Shown one piece after another: positions 52,121-59,826 of a stretch of 64,000 bases of DNA. Source of the DNA: Chersky-267 sp963744115 (GTDB lineage: Bacteria; Chloroflexota; Limnocylindria; Limnocylindrales; CSP1-4); the NCBI GenBank assembly GCA_963744115.1, contig CAVUSI010000003.1, positions 186,001-250,000 of the forward strand, read 5' to 3'. Below the pieces are notes generated by a model. The model searched no databases, was not told the origin of the DNA, and saw only the letters and a list, made by a program, of their open reading frames with translations. Position numbers and translations under genes: made by a program. Numbering within the stretch: the first letter of the stretch is position 1; each line of letters opens with the position of its first letter.

Positions 52121-53241
52121 GCGATCGGCCTCATCGGTACGGACAGCGTCACCCTGGAGCCCGCACCGGGGGCACTGGTGATCGCCAACGCTCCGCCCAC
52201 CCGGGCCGCCCGCTCACGCATGTTCCGCATCCCCTGGTGGCCGAGGCTCGACCGTCCCGCTCCGTTGAAGCCGACCCCATCGTCGACGACCTCGAGGACC
52301 ACCATCTCGGCGTCCGTCCGAACGGTGATGTCGGCGTGACCCGCATGAGAGTGACGGGCGACGTTGGCGAGCGCCTCCGACAGGATGGCCAGGATGTCCT
52401 GGGTGACGGCCTGGTCCGGCTCGATGAGATCGCTCGCGGTCAGCAAGAGCCGGAAGTCGATCGTCGATTGCTGACGAGATTCGTCGACCAGCGTGGCGGC
52501 TCCACCGAGCAACGTCGTCCCTCCGAGGAGTTCGGGCTGTAGTCCGAAGATGAAGTTCCGGATGTCCCGGATCGTATGGTGGAGCGCATCGATCGCCCGC
52601 TCGACCCGGGCCGAGGCTTCGTCGGGGGCGTCGATCATCAGCTGGGGGACATCCTCCAGCGACAGGCCCACCGCGTACAGGTTCTGGATGACGCCGTCGT
52701 GGAGGTCCTTGCCGATCCGCTCCCGTTCATCGACGATCACCAGGCGCTGGATCTCCTCGTGGAGCCGGGCGTTCTCGATGGCGATGCCGGCGTGGAGCGC
52801 GAAGACCTCGACGACCTGCTGGTCGTCATCATCGAATTCGCGGGCGTCCTGCTTGTCGGTGAGATACAGGTTGCCCACGGTGCGTCCCTTGACCGTGATC
52901 GGCGACCCGAGGAAGCTCGTCATCGGCGGATGGTTGGGTGGGAAGCCGTGCCGGTGCGGGTCGGCGCCGATATCGGCGATGCGCATCGACTTGTTCTCCC
53001 GGATGAGCAGGCCCAGCAGGCCATGACCTCGCGGCAGGTCGCCGATCAGCTCGCGCTCCTCCGCCGAGATGCCGGAGGTGATGAACCGCTCGATCCTGCC
53101 GAGCGCGTCGACGATCCCAAGGGCGGCGTACCTGGCGCCCACCAGCGGCCGGACCCGATCGACGATCAGCTGGAGCACCCCGTCGACCGATAGCTCTTCG
53201 GCGATCGCCCTGGTCGCGGCGTCGAGCGCTTCGATGGTCAT
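52117..53241 (-). CDS. GAF-domain sensor histidine kinase (DosS/DevS-like)
   Basis: This 374-residue soluble kinase has one GAF domain (about 20-165) containing DPHRHGFPPNHPPMTSFLGS, a segment strongly conserved in DevS/DosT GAF domains, then a HisKA_3 dimerisation helix (ERERIGKDLHDGVIQNLYAV, phosphorylated His) and an ATPase domain (ILSEALANVARHSHAGHAD, DDGVGFN, GHQGMRNMRERA). Mycobacterial homologues have two GAF domains, the first binding haem; here only one is present, so redox or gas sensing is possible but unproven. ATG 53241 is chosen; the frame is open far upstream but that part runs through the SRPBCC gene. Confidence 0.9.
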   Translation of the reverse strand: MTIEALDAATRAIAEELSVDGVLQLIVDRVRPLVGARYAALGIVDALGRIERFITSGISAEERELIGDLPRGHGLLGLLIRENKSMRIADIGADPHRHGFPPNHPPMTSFLGSPITVKGRTVGNLYLTDKQDAREFDDDDQQVVEVFALHAGIAIENARLHEEIQRLVIVDERERIGKDLHDGVIQNLYAVGLSLEDVPQLMIDAPDEASARVERAIDALHHTIRDIRNFIFGLQPELLGGTTLLGGAATLVDESRQQSTIDFRLLLTASDLIEPDQAVTQDILAILSEALANVARHSHAGHADITVRTDAEMVVLEVVDDGVGFNGAGRSSLGHQGMRNMRERAARVGGALAITSAPGAGSRVTLSVPMRPIA

Positions 53242-53273
53242 CCCGCAGAGGGTAGCAGGCGGCGCCGCGATCC

Positions 53274-53861
53274 TCAGGCGCTCCGGCGACGTCTCCGGAC
53301 GAGGACGTCGTGCGGGAAGGTCGGGCCCCGCGGTGGCGGGATCGCGCCGAGGAGGGTCGGATCGTCGCCCGCCCGTCGCCGGCCGAGCTCGGCCTTGAGG
53401 CTCTCCTCGCCGCGGCCCATCGCCCAGCGGTGGTTGGCGCCGAAGATCGGCTTCATCAGGAACGACAGGTTCTTGAGCAGGCCCTTCTCCGCGACGATCC
53501 GCCAGTCGTACTCGACCGATGTGCTCGGTCCACCCGGAGCGTCGCGGTCGAGCCGCGGCGTGAGCGTCCAGATCCCCCGACCGACGAAGTCCCCGTCCGC
53601 CGCGATGCTGAACCCATTCGGTGGGTCCGACGCGGTCACGGTGAACCGCCAGCGCAGCGAGTACGGCAGCCAGCCCTTGGTCCACAGGTCGACGACCTTG
53701 CCCACGCCGAGAGCATCGCCGGGCTCGACCACGTCGACGGCCAGGTAGACCGACGGCCACCACCGGGCGAGCCCCTCCGCGTCGCCCAGCACCGCCGAGA
53801 TCTCCTCTGGCGTCGCCGGGATCTGCCAGGTGGTCACGAAGTGATAGTCGTTGGCCGCCAT
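53274..53861 (-). CDS. SRPBCC-family (polyketide cyclase/START-like) protein
   Basis: This 195-residue protein has HFVTTWQIPATPEEISAVLG then LARWWPSVYLAVDVVEPGD at the start and a helix (ANHRWAMGRGEESLKAELGR) near the C-terminus, the usual SRPBCC order. ATG 53861 follows GGGAGG at good spacing; a longer frame from 53990 lacks one. It ends 32 bp before the DosS-like gene start and could be cotranscribed with it. The ligand is unknown. The last 30 residues are basic and probably disordered. Confidence 0.78.
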   Translation of the reverse strand: MAANDYHFVTTWQIPATPEEISAVLGDAEGLARWWPSVYLAVDVVEPGDALGVGKVVDLWTKGWLPYSLRWRFTVTASDPPNGFSIAADGDFVGRGIWTLTPRLDRDAPGGPSTSVEYDWRIVAEKGLLKNLSFLMKPIFGANHRWAMGRGEESLKAELGRRRAGDDPTLLGAIPPPRGPTFPHDVLVRRRRRSA

Positions 53862-53953
53862 GCCCGAACCTCCCGGCCGAGGATACGCGCGACGCACCGA
53901 GTCGGGCCGAGTAGATGCCCGCTCGGTGCACGGATCCGCGACCCGGGGCAGAC

Positions 53954-54112
53954 TATAGGCCGACGGGACCCCCCGGGAGGCGTCCCGCACCCCACGTGTC
54001 CGTGGGGATCCCCAGGCGTCGCCATCGCGCCATGTGCCGCATCCGAGCGACCACGCGTGGCGGAGTCCTTCGTTCGCCGTCCCCAGGCGGCGTCCAGGTA
54101 GGAAGGAGCACC
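53954..54112 (+). promoter_or_regulatory. Structured leader of the secreted lyase-like gene
   Basis: TATAGG at 53954-53959 is a possible -10 box. Downstream are a GGGAC/GTCCC stem (53965-53969 with 53982-53986) and a 7-bp hairpin CCCCACG/CGTGGGG (53990-53996 with 54001-54007, loop TGTC), then CCACGCGTGG, a 10-bp palindrome near 54051-54060. The strong ribosome site AGGAAGGAG ends just before ATG 54113. I could not fit it to a known riboswitch class. Confidence 0.3.
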
Positions 54113-55348
54113 ATGTCGGCGGTAGATACAGGCGCCCAGAGGGCGTCTCGCGGCCCGGCGATCAACCCCACCCCGAAGCCAGCTCCGGATCGGATCGAGC
54201 ATCGCGCCTTCGCGACCGGCCCATCCAAGCGCCGACATCTGACTCACCGGCGCTCGCTGGCGATCCTCATCGGAGCGATCCTGGCACTCGGCGCAGCCCT
54301 CGTCCCGTGGTCGGCGGGCGTGGCCTCCGGCGCCACCGGCGACTACCTGCTGATGCCGAAGGCGGAGCTGCTCGCCCGCCCGGTCAGCGGCGCGGCATGG
54401 ACGGCGCTCAAGAAGGTCGCCGACGGCTCGTTCAGCACACCCAACCTGTGCAACCAGAACGCGAACCATCACCTCCAGACGCTGGCGGCCGCACTGGTCT
54501 ACGCCCGGACCGGGACGGTCTCGTACCAGGCCAAGGCGCAAGCCGCGATCATGGCGGCCCTGCCGACACAGAAGGTCGGCTGCTCGAACGCCGTCCTGGC
54601 GCTGGGCCGCCAGCTGACGGCCTACGTCCTGGCCGCCGACCTGACGTCCCTGCGGACATCGAGCTCCGGACCGGCCTTCGCGTCGTGGCTCTCGGCGATC
54701 CGGACGAAGAACATCGGCGGTCACTCGATCTGGACGTCGATCAGGTACACCCACGAGAACTCGCCGAACAACTGGGGCGCCTATGCGGGCGCGGCCCGCA
54801 TCGCGGCGGACCGCTACCTGGGAGACGCGACCGACCTCGCCGCGGCGATGAAGGTGACCCAGGGCTTCCTGGGCGACCGGTCCGCCTACGCCGGGTTCAA
54901 CCAGAACCTCAGCTCCGCGGCGTTGTCGTGGTCGTGCTCGGGCAGCGTGACGACGTACACCCCCGTGAACCCGGCCTGCACGAAGAGCGGGATCAATGTC
55001 GATGGCGGGGTCGTGTCGGACGTCAGCCGCGGCGGCTCGCTCAAGATGCCGCCGCCCGACCCGGGGATCCCGTACCAGCTCGAGGCGATCCAGGGCCTCG
55101 GCCTCCAGGTCGAGCTCCTCTATCGGGCCGGCAATACCACCGCCTGGAGCTGGTCGTCGAGCGCCCTCAAGCGGATGGCCGGGGTCGTGACGCGCTCCGC
55201 GGCAGCCGGTGGCACCGGCTGGAACGGGACGCTCACGGCCCGCCAGATGCCGTGGTTGCTCAACCATCGATACGGGCTGAGCCTGCCGACCTCCGCCTCG
55301 GGCATGGGCCGGGCGATCGGCTTCACCGACTGGATCTGGGGGCCCTAG
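54113..55348 (+). CDS. Secreted alginate-lyase-like (alpha/alpha toroid) protein
   Basis: This 411-residue protein has a long basic N-terminus (1-47), a signal-anchor helix (48-70, LAILIGAILALGAALVPWSA), and a mature part that is mostly paired helices. NSPNNWGAYAGAARIAADRY near residue 220 and NLCNQNANHHLQTLAAALVY near 112 match the helix-barrel polysaccharide lyase pattern (alginate lyase type), with candidate catalytic Asn/His residues. GGVVSDVSRGG and PYQLEAIQGLGLQVELLY are also in this style. The substrate may be an external polysaccharide. ATG 54113 is set by AGGAAGGAG 6 bases upstream. Confidence 0.7.
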   Translation: MSAVDTGAQRASRGPAINPTPKPAPDRIEHRAFATGPSKRRHLTHRRSLAILIGAILALGAALVPWSAGVASGATGDYLLMPKAELLARPVSGAAWTALKKVADGSFSTPNLCNQNANHHLQTLAAALVYARTGTVSYQAKAQAAIMAALPTQKVGCSNAVLALGRQLTAYVLAADLTSLRTSSSGPAFASWLSAIRTKNIGGHSIWTSIRYTHENSPNNWGAYAGAARIAADRYLGDATDLAAAMKVTQGFLGDRSAYAGFNQNLSSAALSWSCSGSVTTYTPVNPACTKSGINVDGGVVSDVSRGGSLKMPPPDPGIPYQLEAIQGLGLQVELLYRAGNTTAWSWSSSALKRMAGVVTRSAAAGGTGWNGTLTARQMPWLLNHRYGLSLPTSASGMGRAIGFTDWIWGP

Positions 55349-55374
55349 GGCTCCGACGTCGGTCCGCGACTCAT

Positions 55375-55400
55375 CCGACCCCGTCGACCGGCGGGGTCGG
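55375..55400. terminator. Terminator hairpin between convergent genes
   Basis: A 9-bp stem CCGACCCCG (55375-55383) / CGGGGTCGG (55392-55400) with an 8-base loop lies 27 bases after the lyase-like stop and 30 bases beyond the end of the DUF3052-like gene. Confidence 0.6.
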
Positions 55401-55429
55401 ACCCTGTCCGCGCGCGGGCGGCGTGGACC

Positions 55430-55831
55430 TCAGGTCCGTCCGCCGGCGAATGCCTGCTCGCCCTCGGCGAGGAGGCGGAAACGGAGCGCGGACCAGACCT
55501 CGTCGATCGCGATCTGGGTGATCGGGCGCATCCCGAACTCGACGAGGATGGGCCAGAGCGTGTCGCGGTTGAGATCGGTCCGGTTCGCCTTCGGATAGGC
55601 CACCCAGACGACCCGCGGGCGTCCGAGCTCCGACCCGCTCCGGGCCAGGATCCCCCGGAGCGTCGCTTCGTCGTCGGCGAACAGGAGGGCGACGTCCGCG
55701 TCTTCGAGGCGATCGACGGTCGCGACCCCGCTCGGGAGTGGGCGGACGAGTTCGAGCCGCTCCGCGTCCGATGTCCAGACGGTCGACGCCGGTCTGACCA
55801 ACAGTTTGTCCGCGACGGACTTGGTGCTCAT
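55430..55831 (-). CDS. DUF3052-like protein
   Basis: This 133-residue protein contains ADVALLFADDEATLRGIL, VVWVAYPKANRTDLNRDTLW and ITQIAIDEVWSALRFRLL, an arrangement I associate with DUF3052 proteins, which are small and of unknown function. ATG 55831 with GAGGA upstream is chosen; an ATG 37 codons earlier reads through non-coding-like sequence. An inverted repeat lies in its leader. Convergent with the lyase-like gene. Confidence 0.65.
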   Translation of the reverse strand: MSTKSVADKLLVRPASTVWTSDAERLELVRPLPSGVATVDRLEDADVALLFADDEATLRGILARSGSELGRPRVVWVAYPKANRTDLNRDTLWPILVEFGMRPITQIAIDEVWSALRFRLLAEGEQAFAGGRT

Positions 55832-55892
55832 CTGGTGGGTCCTCGCCGCTGGTTTGCCGCGCGCGTCCGTCGAGTATCCGTCCACCTGCGAG

Positions 55893-55912
55893 CCCGTACT
55901 CGTCGGTACGGG
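55893..55912. promoter_or_regulatory. Inverted repeat in the divergent region before the DUF3052-like and NuoF-like genes
   Basis: CCCGTAC (55893-55899) / GTACGGG (55906-55912) with a 6-base centre TCGTCG. It is 62 bases from the DUF3052-like start and 84 bases from the NuoF-like start and could be an operator or a leader hairpin. Confidence 0.4.
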
Positions 55913-55995
55913 GGAAACCTTTCCCACTGTTCGGTGCCTCATCGCTATGTGACCGTAGAGCCGCGGTCCGTGTCGTCGACCGGACGCGCCGACTG

Positions 55996-57303
55996 ATGAG
56001 CGACCAGCATCGGTCGCGATCGCGCTTTGTCGTAGGCTGCCGAGCGGAGGAGCCGTTGACGCCGTCCCACCCGATCGAACGACTCCTGGCCGGTCCCCGG
56101 CTCGATGGGGATGCCGAGCGGCTCGACGCCCATGTCGCGAGGCTCGGTACGCTGCCGCTCGCCGCTGCTCAGCGAGAGCTGATCCCCATGCTCGAGGCGA
56201 GCGGTCTGCTCGGTCGAGGCGGCGCCGGCTTCCCGGTGGGACGCAAGTGGCGCGCCCTCGCTGAACGCGCGGGCGGTCGGGCGGTGGTCGTGGTGAACGG
56301 CGCGGAAGGCGAGCCGGCGAGCTTCAAGGACCGGACCTTGATGACCCGTCGGCCCCACCTCGTCGTCGACGGCGCCATCCTGGCCGCGGAAGCCATCGGT
56401 GCGGATGAGATCGTGTTCTACGTCGGCGAGGAGCACGGTGCGGCGGTCGCGGCGATCGGTCGGGCCGTCGAGGAGCGACATGATGATCTCGGACGTCCGG
56501 CCCGCCTGGTGAAGGCCCCGGCCGGATATGTCGCCGGCGAGGCGTCGGCGGCCGTCCACTACATCGACGACCGGGACGCCCGGCCGACGACGACCCCGCC
56601 GCGGGTCTCCGAGCGTGGGGTGGCGGGAGGCCCGACGCTCGTCCAGAACGTCGAGAGCCTCGCCTACGCGGCCCTCATCGCCCGGTTCGGCGATGGATGG
56701 TATCGATCCGTCGGCCGTTCCCAGTCGCGAGGCACGGCCCTGATCACGGCGACCGGTGCCATCCGGGACGAGGGCGTCCGCGAGATCGAGATCGGCACGA
56801 CCGTCGGGGAGATCGCCACGGCGTCGGGCTCGACCGCAAGCCGGGTGCAGGCGGTCGTGCTCGGTGGATACTTCGGCACGTGGGCTCCCGTCGACGAGGT
56901 CTGGGATCTCCCGCTCGACCCGGCCGAGATGAAGCCTCGCGGTCTGACCTTCGGCTGCGGCATCGTCGGCCTGCTCCCGACCGACGTCTGTGGCGTGTCC
57001 GCCACGGCGCAGATCATGGCGTTCATGGCGGATGAGAGCGCCGGCCAGTGCGGCCCATGCGTTCACGGACTGCGGGCGATCGGAGACACGACCGCGAGGA
57101 TCGTCGCTGGAGAGGCCGGGCCGGAGGACCTCGGCCACCTCGAGCGGTGGATCGCGCAGATCCCGGGTCGGGGCGCGTGCCACCACCCCGACGGCGCGAT
57201 CCAGCTGCTGGCCAGCGCGATGACCGTCTTCGGCGACGAGTTCGCGCACCATACGCGGACGGGTCGGTGCTCGACCACCGGGTCGCGGATCGAGGCCGCG
57301 TAG
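55996..57303 (+). CDS. NuoF-like NADH dehydrogenase flavoprotein
   Basis: This 435-residue protein matches the 51-kDa (NuoF/HoxF) subunit: FMN/NADH-binding region GLLGRGGAGFPVGRKWRAL and VVNGAEGEPASFKDRTLM, GPTLVQNVESLAYAAL, then the iron-sulfur region SAGQCGPCVHGLRA and GRGACHHPDGA. The first cysteine of the normal CxxCxxC cluster motif is Ala here (AGQCGPC), as in a stand-alone subgroup of NuoF-like proteins, so the 4Fe-4S cluster may be altered. It probably passes electrons from NAD(P)H to the ferredoxin encoded 1 bp downstream. No other complex I genes are present. ATG 55996 has no strong ribosome site. Confidence 0.85.
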   Translation: MSDQHRSRSRFVVGCRAEEPLTPSHPIERLLAGPRLDGDAERLDAHVARLGTLPLAAAQRELIPMLEASGLLGRGGAGFPVGRKWRALAERAGGRAVVVVNGAEGEPASFKDRTLMTRRPHLVVDGAILAAEAIGADEIVFYVGEEHGAAVAAIGRAVEERHDDLGRPARLVKAPAGYVAGEASAAVHYIDDRDARPTTTPPRVSERGVAGGPTLVQNVESLAYAALIARFGDGWYRSVGRSQSRGTALITATGAIRDEGVREIEIGTTVGEIATASGSTASRVQAVVLGGYFGTWAPVDEVWDLPLDPAEMKPRGLTFGCGIVGLLPTDVCGVSATAQIMAFMADESAGQCGPCVHGLRAIGDTTARIVAGEAGPEDLGHLERWIAQIPGRGACHHPDGAIQLLASAMTVFGDEFAHHTRTGRCSTTGSRIEAA

Positions 57304-57304
57304 G

Positions 57305-57535
57305 GTGGACGACCGGCTACGGGTCGATTGGATCCTGTGCGACGGATACGGCCTGTGCGGCGACCTGGTCCCCGACTTGATCGAGCTGGACGAGTGGCGC
57401 TACCCGATCCTCCGCCCCGGGCCGATCGATCGCTCGCGGCTCCACGACGCTCAGCGAGCCGTCGACTGTTGCCCGATGAAGGCGCTCATCCTCGAGCCCG
57501 TCGACGTCGGCCGGCGGACCGCGCGATCCACGTAG
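57305..57535 (+). CDS. Ferredoxin, single-cluster type
   Basis: This 76-residue protein has Cys12 and Cys18 (WILCDGYGLC), then Cys55-Cys56 and Pro (DCCPMKAL). The CX5C-CP pattern, with Tyr where a fourth ligand would be, suits a 3Fe-4S ferredoxin. It starts with GTG 57305 just after the NuoF-like stop (TAG 57301-57303), so it is certainly cotranscribed and coupled. It is the likely electron acceptor or donor of the flavoprotein. Confidence 0.82.
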   Translation: MDDRLRVDWILCDGYGLCGDLVPDLIELDEWRYPILRPGPIDRSRLHDAQRAVDCCPMKALILEPVDVGRRTARST

Positions 57536-57598
57536 GTCGGCGGGCCCTCGAGCGTCCCGAGCATCGACCCGTCGTTCGGCGCGACTCGTCCGGCCGAG

Positions 57599-58993
57599 CT
57601 ACGGCGCGATGTTGTAGTTCAGCCGGAAGACGTTGTCGGGATCCCAGGCCCGCTTGAGCGCGGTGAGCCGGGCGACCTTGGCCTCGCCGTAGACGGTCCG
57701 GATGACGTCGGGCCCAGTCTCAGCGATCTCGTTGATGTAGCCGCCCATCACGGCGTCCGGCTCGACGATCGCCATCGCGCTTCGGACCCAGTCTCGATTG
57801 GTCTCGTCGAGGGCGGGATCCTCCCAGGCACTGTCGGCGCTCAGGTCGAACCGCGCCCGGCGGCCGGTGAATGCCGTGGCCTCATCGGGCACCCGCGCGA
57901 TGGCACCACCCTGGACCGTGATCGAGAACGAGGCCCCACCCGGTGCCCGTGTCGCAAGCTCGACCAGCGCATCGAGGGCAGCGGAGCGGACATCGTCCGC
58001 GTACTCACCCAGGATGTACGATCGGGTGCCCCAGCCCATCGCCAGGTCGTTCGAGGTCTGGACCTCGAGGTACGGTTCGCTCACGACCGAATCCGAAACG
58101 GGCTCGGGTCCCGAACGGAGCGGGGCGACGTCCCGCTCGACGGCTGCGGCATCCCCGCTGTGGTTGTACGAGACGATCACGATCGGGTCGCCGGCGACCG
58201 ACGCGGGGTAGTCCTCTGCGGGCTCGGCCCGAGCGATGGTGAGGATCACCGCCACGGCGTCCGGCGCGTCCGCCGCGAAGTCCCGGACCATCGCCCAGAC
58301 CTCGTGGACGCGGGTGGCCGGGTAGATGCGCATCCCACGGTGGAGGAGAGGGCCGAAGTCGTTGAGTCCGAATTCGAAGGCCGTCGCGATCCCGAAGTTC
58401 GCACCTGCACCCCGGAGCCCCCAGAAGAGGTCGGGCTCATCCGACTCGCTGGCCCGAACCGTCCGGCCGTCCGCGGTGACGAGCTCGACCGCCCGAAGGT
58501 TGTCGATCGTCAGGCCGAAGTGGCGCTGGAGCCGACCGATCCCGCCGCCGAGGGTCAGCCCGGCGACCCCGGTATGACCGATCACGCCGACCGGGCAGAC
58601 AAGACCGTGCGCCTGGGCGGCGATGTCGAGCTCGCCCAGCAGCGCTCCGCCGTTCGCTCGCGCGGTGCGTCGCTCAGGGTCGACGGTCACGCCACGGAAC
58701 CGTGAGAGGTCGATCACGAGCCCGCCGTCCGAGGTCGAATGTCCGGCGGCGCTGTGCCCGCCGGACCGGATCGCGATCTCGAGGTCGCGTTCCCGTCCGA
58801 ACCGGATCGCGGTCGCGACGTCCGCGACGCTCGTCGGGCGGACGAGGAGCGACGGTCGCCGGTCGAACATCGCGTTCCAGACCCGACGCGCGTCGTCGTA
58901 CGCGCCGTCGTCCGGGGTGATGACCTCGCCGTCGAATGTCTCGCGGAGGCGATCGAGCTGTGCGCCCGACAATGGCTTGATCACATCCGTCAT
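57599..58993 (-). CDS. FAD-dependent oxidoreductase, berberine-bridge type
   Basis: This 464-residue protein has an N-terminal PCMH-type FAD domain (about 35-205: PSLLVRPTSVADVATAIRFG, IAIRSGGHSAAGHSTSDGGL with the FAD-linking His, CPVGVIGHTGVAGLTLGGG) and a C-terminal substrate domain ending with the BBE motif (YGEAKVARLTALKRAWDPDN then VFRLNYNIAP). The GGHS His gives one covalent FAD bond; the second, Cys-based link (usually in a CG-type motif) reads CPVGVIGHTG here, so it may be bicovalent. It oxidises alcohols, sugars or similar substrates. ATG 58993 has GAGGAGG 8 bases upstream. Confidence 0.9.
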   Translation of the reverse strand: MTDVIKPLSGAQLDRLRETFDGEVITPDDGAYDDARRVWNAMFDRRPSLLVRPTSVADVATAIRFGRERDLEIAIRSGGHSAAGHSTSDGGLVIDLSRFRGVTVDPERRTARANGGALLGELDIAAQAHGLVCPVGVIGHTGVAGLTLGGGIGRLQRHFGLTIDNLRAVELVTADGRTVRASESDEPDLFWGLRGAGANFGIATAFEFGLNDFGPLLHRGMRIYPATRVHEVWAMVRDFAADAPDAVAVILTIARAEPAEDYPASVAGDPIVIVSYNHSGDAAAVERDVAPLRSGPEPVSDSVVSEPYLEVQTSNDLAMGWGTRSYILGEYADDVRSAALDALVELATRAPGGASFSITVQGGAIARVPDEATAFTGRRARFDLSADSAWEDPALDETNRDWVRSAMAIVEPDAVMGGYINEIAETGPDVIRTVYGEAKVARLTALKRAWDPDNVFRLNYNIAP

Positions 58994-59077
58994 GGCATTG
59001 GCCTCCTCTTGTCCCGCGCCGGAGTGTCGTGGCAGCGTTGCCCGCGTCGCTGCCCTCCGACGCGAACAACCTGAAGG

Positions 59078-59083
59078 TAGCAT
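59078..59083 (+). promoter_or_regulatory. Possible leaderless -10 box
   Basis: TAGCAT ends 6 bases before the GTG at 59090, the same geometry as at 12802-12814. There is no ribosome site. The -35 region is not recognisable. Confidence 0.3.
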
Positions 59084-59089
59084 CGCGCC

Positions 59090-59662
59090 GTGCACGTCTA
59101 CCTCGAGACCGAGCGTCTGATCCTGCGTCGGTTCACACCCGACGACGTGGACCTCGCGACTTCACTGGATGCCGACCCTGCCGTCATGCGCTACATCAAC
59201 GGCGGTCGGCCGACGCCACGGGACGAGATCCGCGACGACTATCTGCCGTCGTGGATGTCCTACTACGAGGCTGGCGATCGGTATGGCTTCTGGGCGGCCA
59301 TCGAGAAGGGCAGCGGCGCGTTCCTCGGATGGTTCCATCTCCGCCCGCAGGAGGCCGATCCGGACGATGAGCCGGAGCTCGGCTACCGGTTGATCGCCTC
59401 GGCCTGGGGACGAGGATATGCGACCGAAGGGAGCCGGGCGTTGATTCGGAAGGCCTTCGAGGTGCTGGGTGCCAGCCGGGTCTACGCGACCACGATGGCG
59501 GTGAACGTCGCCTCCTGGAGGGTCATGGAGAAGGCCGGGCTCCATTTCGTCCGTTCGTTCGTTCAGCCGTGGCCGGACCGGATCGAGGGCGAGGAGTACG
59601 GCGACGTCGAGTACGCCCTCACCCGCGACGAATGGGAGATCCGGCCGGACGGCGAGAGCTGA
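59090..59662 (+). CDS. GNAT-family N-acetyltransferase (RimJ/RimL type)
   Basis: This 190-residue protein has TERLILRRFTPDDVDLATSL at the start, ELGYRLIASAWGRGYATEGS (acetyl-CoA pyrophosphate loop, R/Q-x-x-G-x-G/A) and ATTMAVNVASWRVMEKAGLH at the end, the RimJ/RimL-like order. It acetylates an amine on a protein N-terminus or small molecule. It starts with GTG 59090, divergent from the FAD oxidoreductase. Confidence 0.87.
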   Translation: MHVYLETERLILRRFTPDDVDLATSLDADPAVMRYINGGRPTPRDEIRDDYLPSWMSYYEAGDRYGFWAAIEKGSGAFLGWFHLRPQEADPDDEPELGYRLIASAWGRGYATEGSRALIRKAFEVLGASRVYATTMAVNVASWRVMEKAGLHFVRSFVQPWPDRIEGEEYGDVEYALTRDEWEIRPDGES

Positions 59663-59719
59663 TCGCGGGACCTCCGGCGGCGCTTGCCCTTCGTCGCGTC
59701 ACGTGGTGTGATTCAGCAC

Positions 59720-59738
59720 GGAGGGAGCTCCGCCCTCC
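59720..59738 (+). terminator. Hairpin after the acetyltransferase gene
   Basis: A 6-bp stem GGAGGG (59720-59725) / CCCTCC (59733-59738) with a 7-base loop. It could end the acetyltransferase message or belong to the leader of the next operon. Confidence 0.35.
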
Positions 59739-59790
59739 GCCGGCCATCGGGAATGGGATCGATGGCGCCGTACGCTCCCGAAAGGACCCG

Positions 59791-59826
59791 ATGATCGAGC
59801 CATCACTCGACCGAGCCATCCGATGA
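59791..59826 (+). CDS. 11-codon leader ORF coupled to the next gene
   Basis: ATG 59791 follows AAAGGA (59781-59786) and a possible -10 box TACGCT (59771-59776). The frame reads MIEPSLDRAIR and stops at TGA 59824-59826, overlapping ATG 59823 of the next gene (ATGA). The next gene has no ribosome site of its own, so the leader may deliver ribosomes to it. Confidence 0.45.
   Translation: MIEPSLDRAIR

Noticed and set aside
53242..53931. N-terminal extension of the DosS-like kinase to 604 residues
   Set aside because: The extra part runs through the SRPBCC gene in a non-coding frame; the GAF domain starts just after ATG 53241.
55832..55995. A possible c-di-GMP riboswitch (GGCAAACC near the DUF3052-like start)
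   Set aside because: Only this short piece matches; the other conserved parts of the aptamer are absent.
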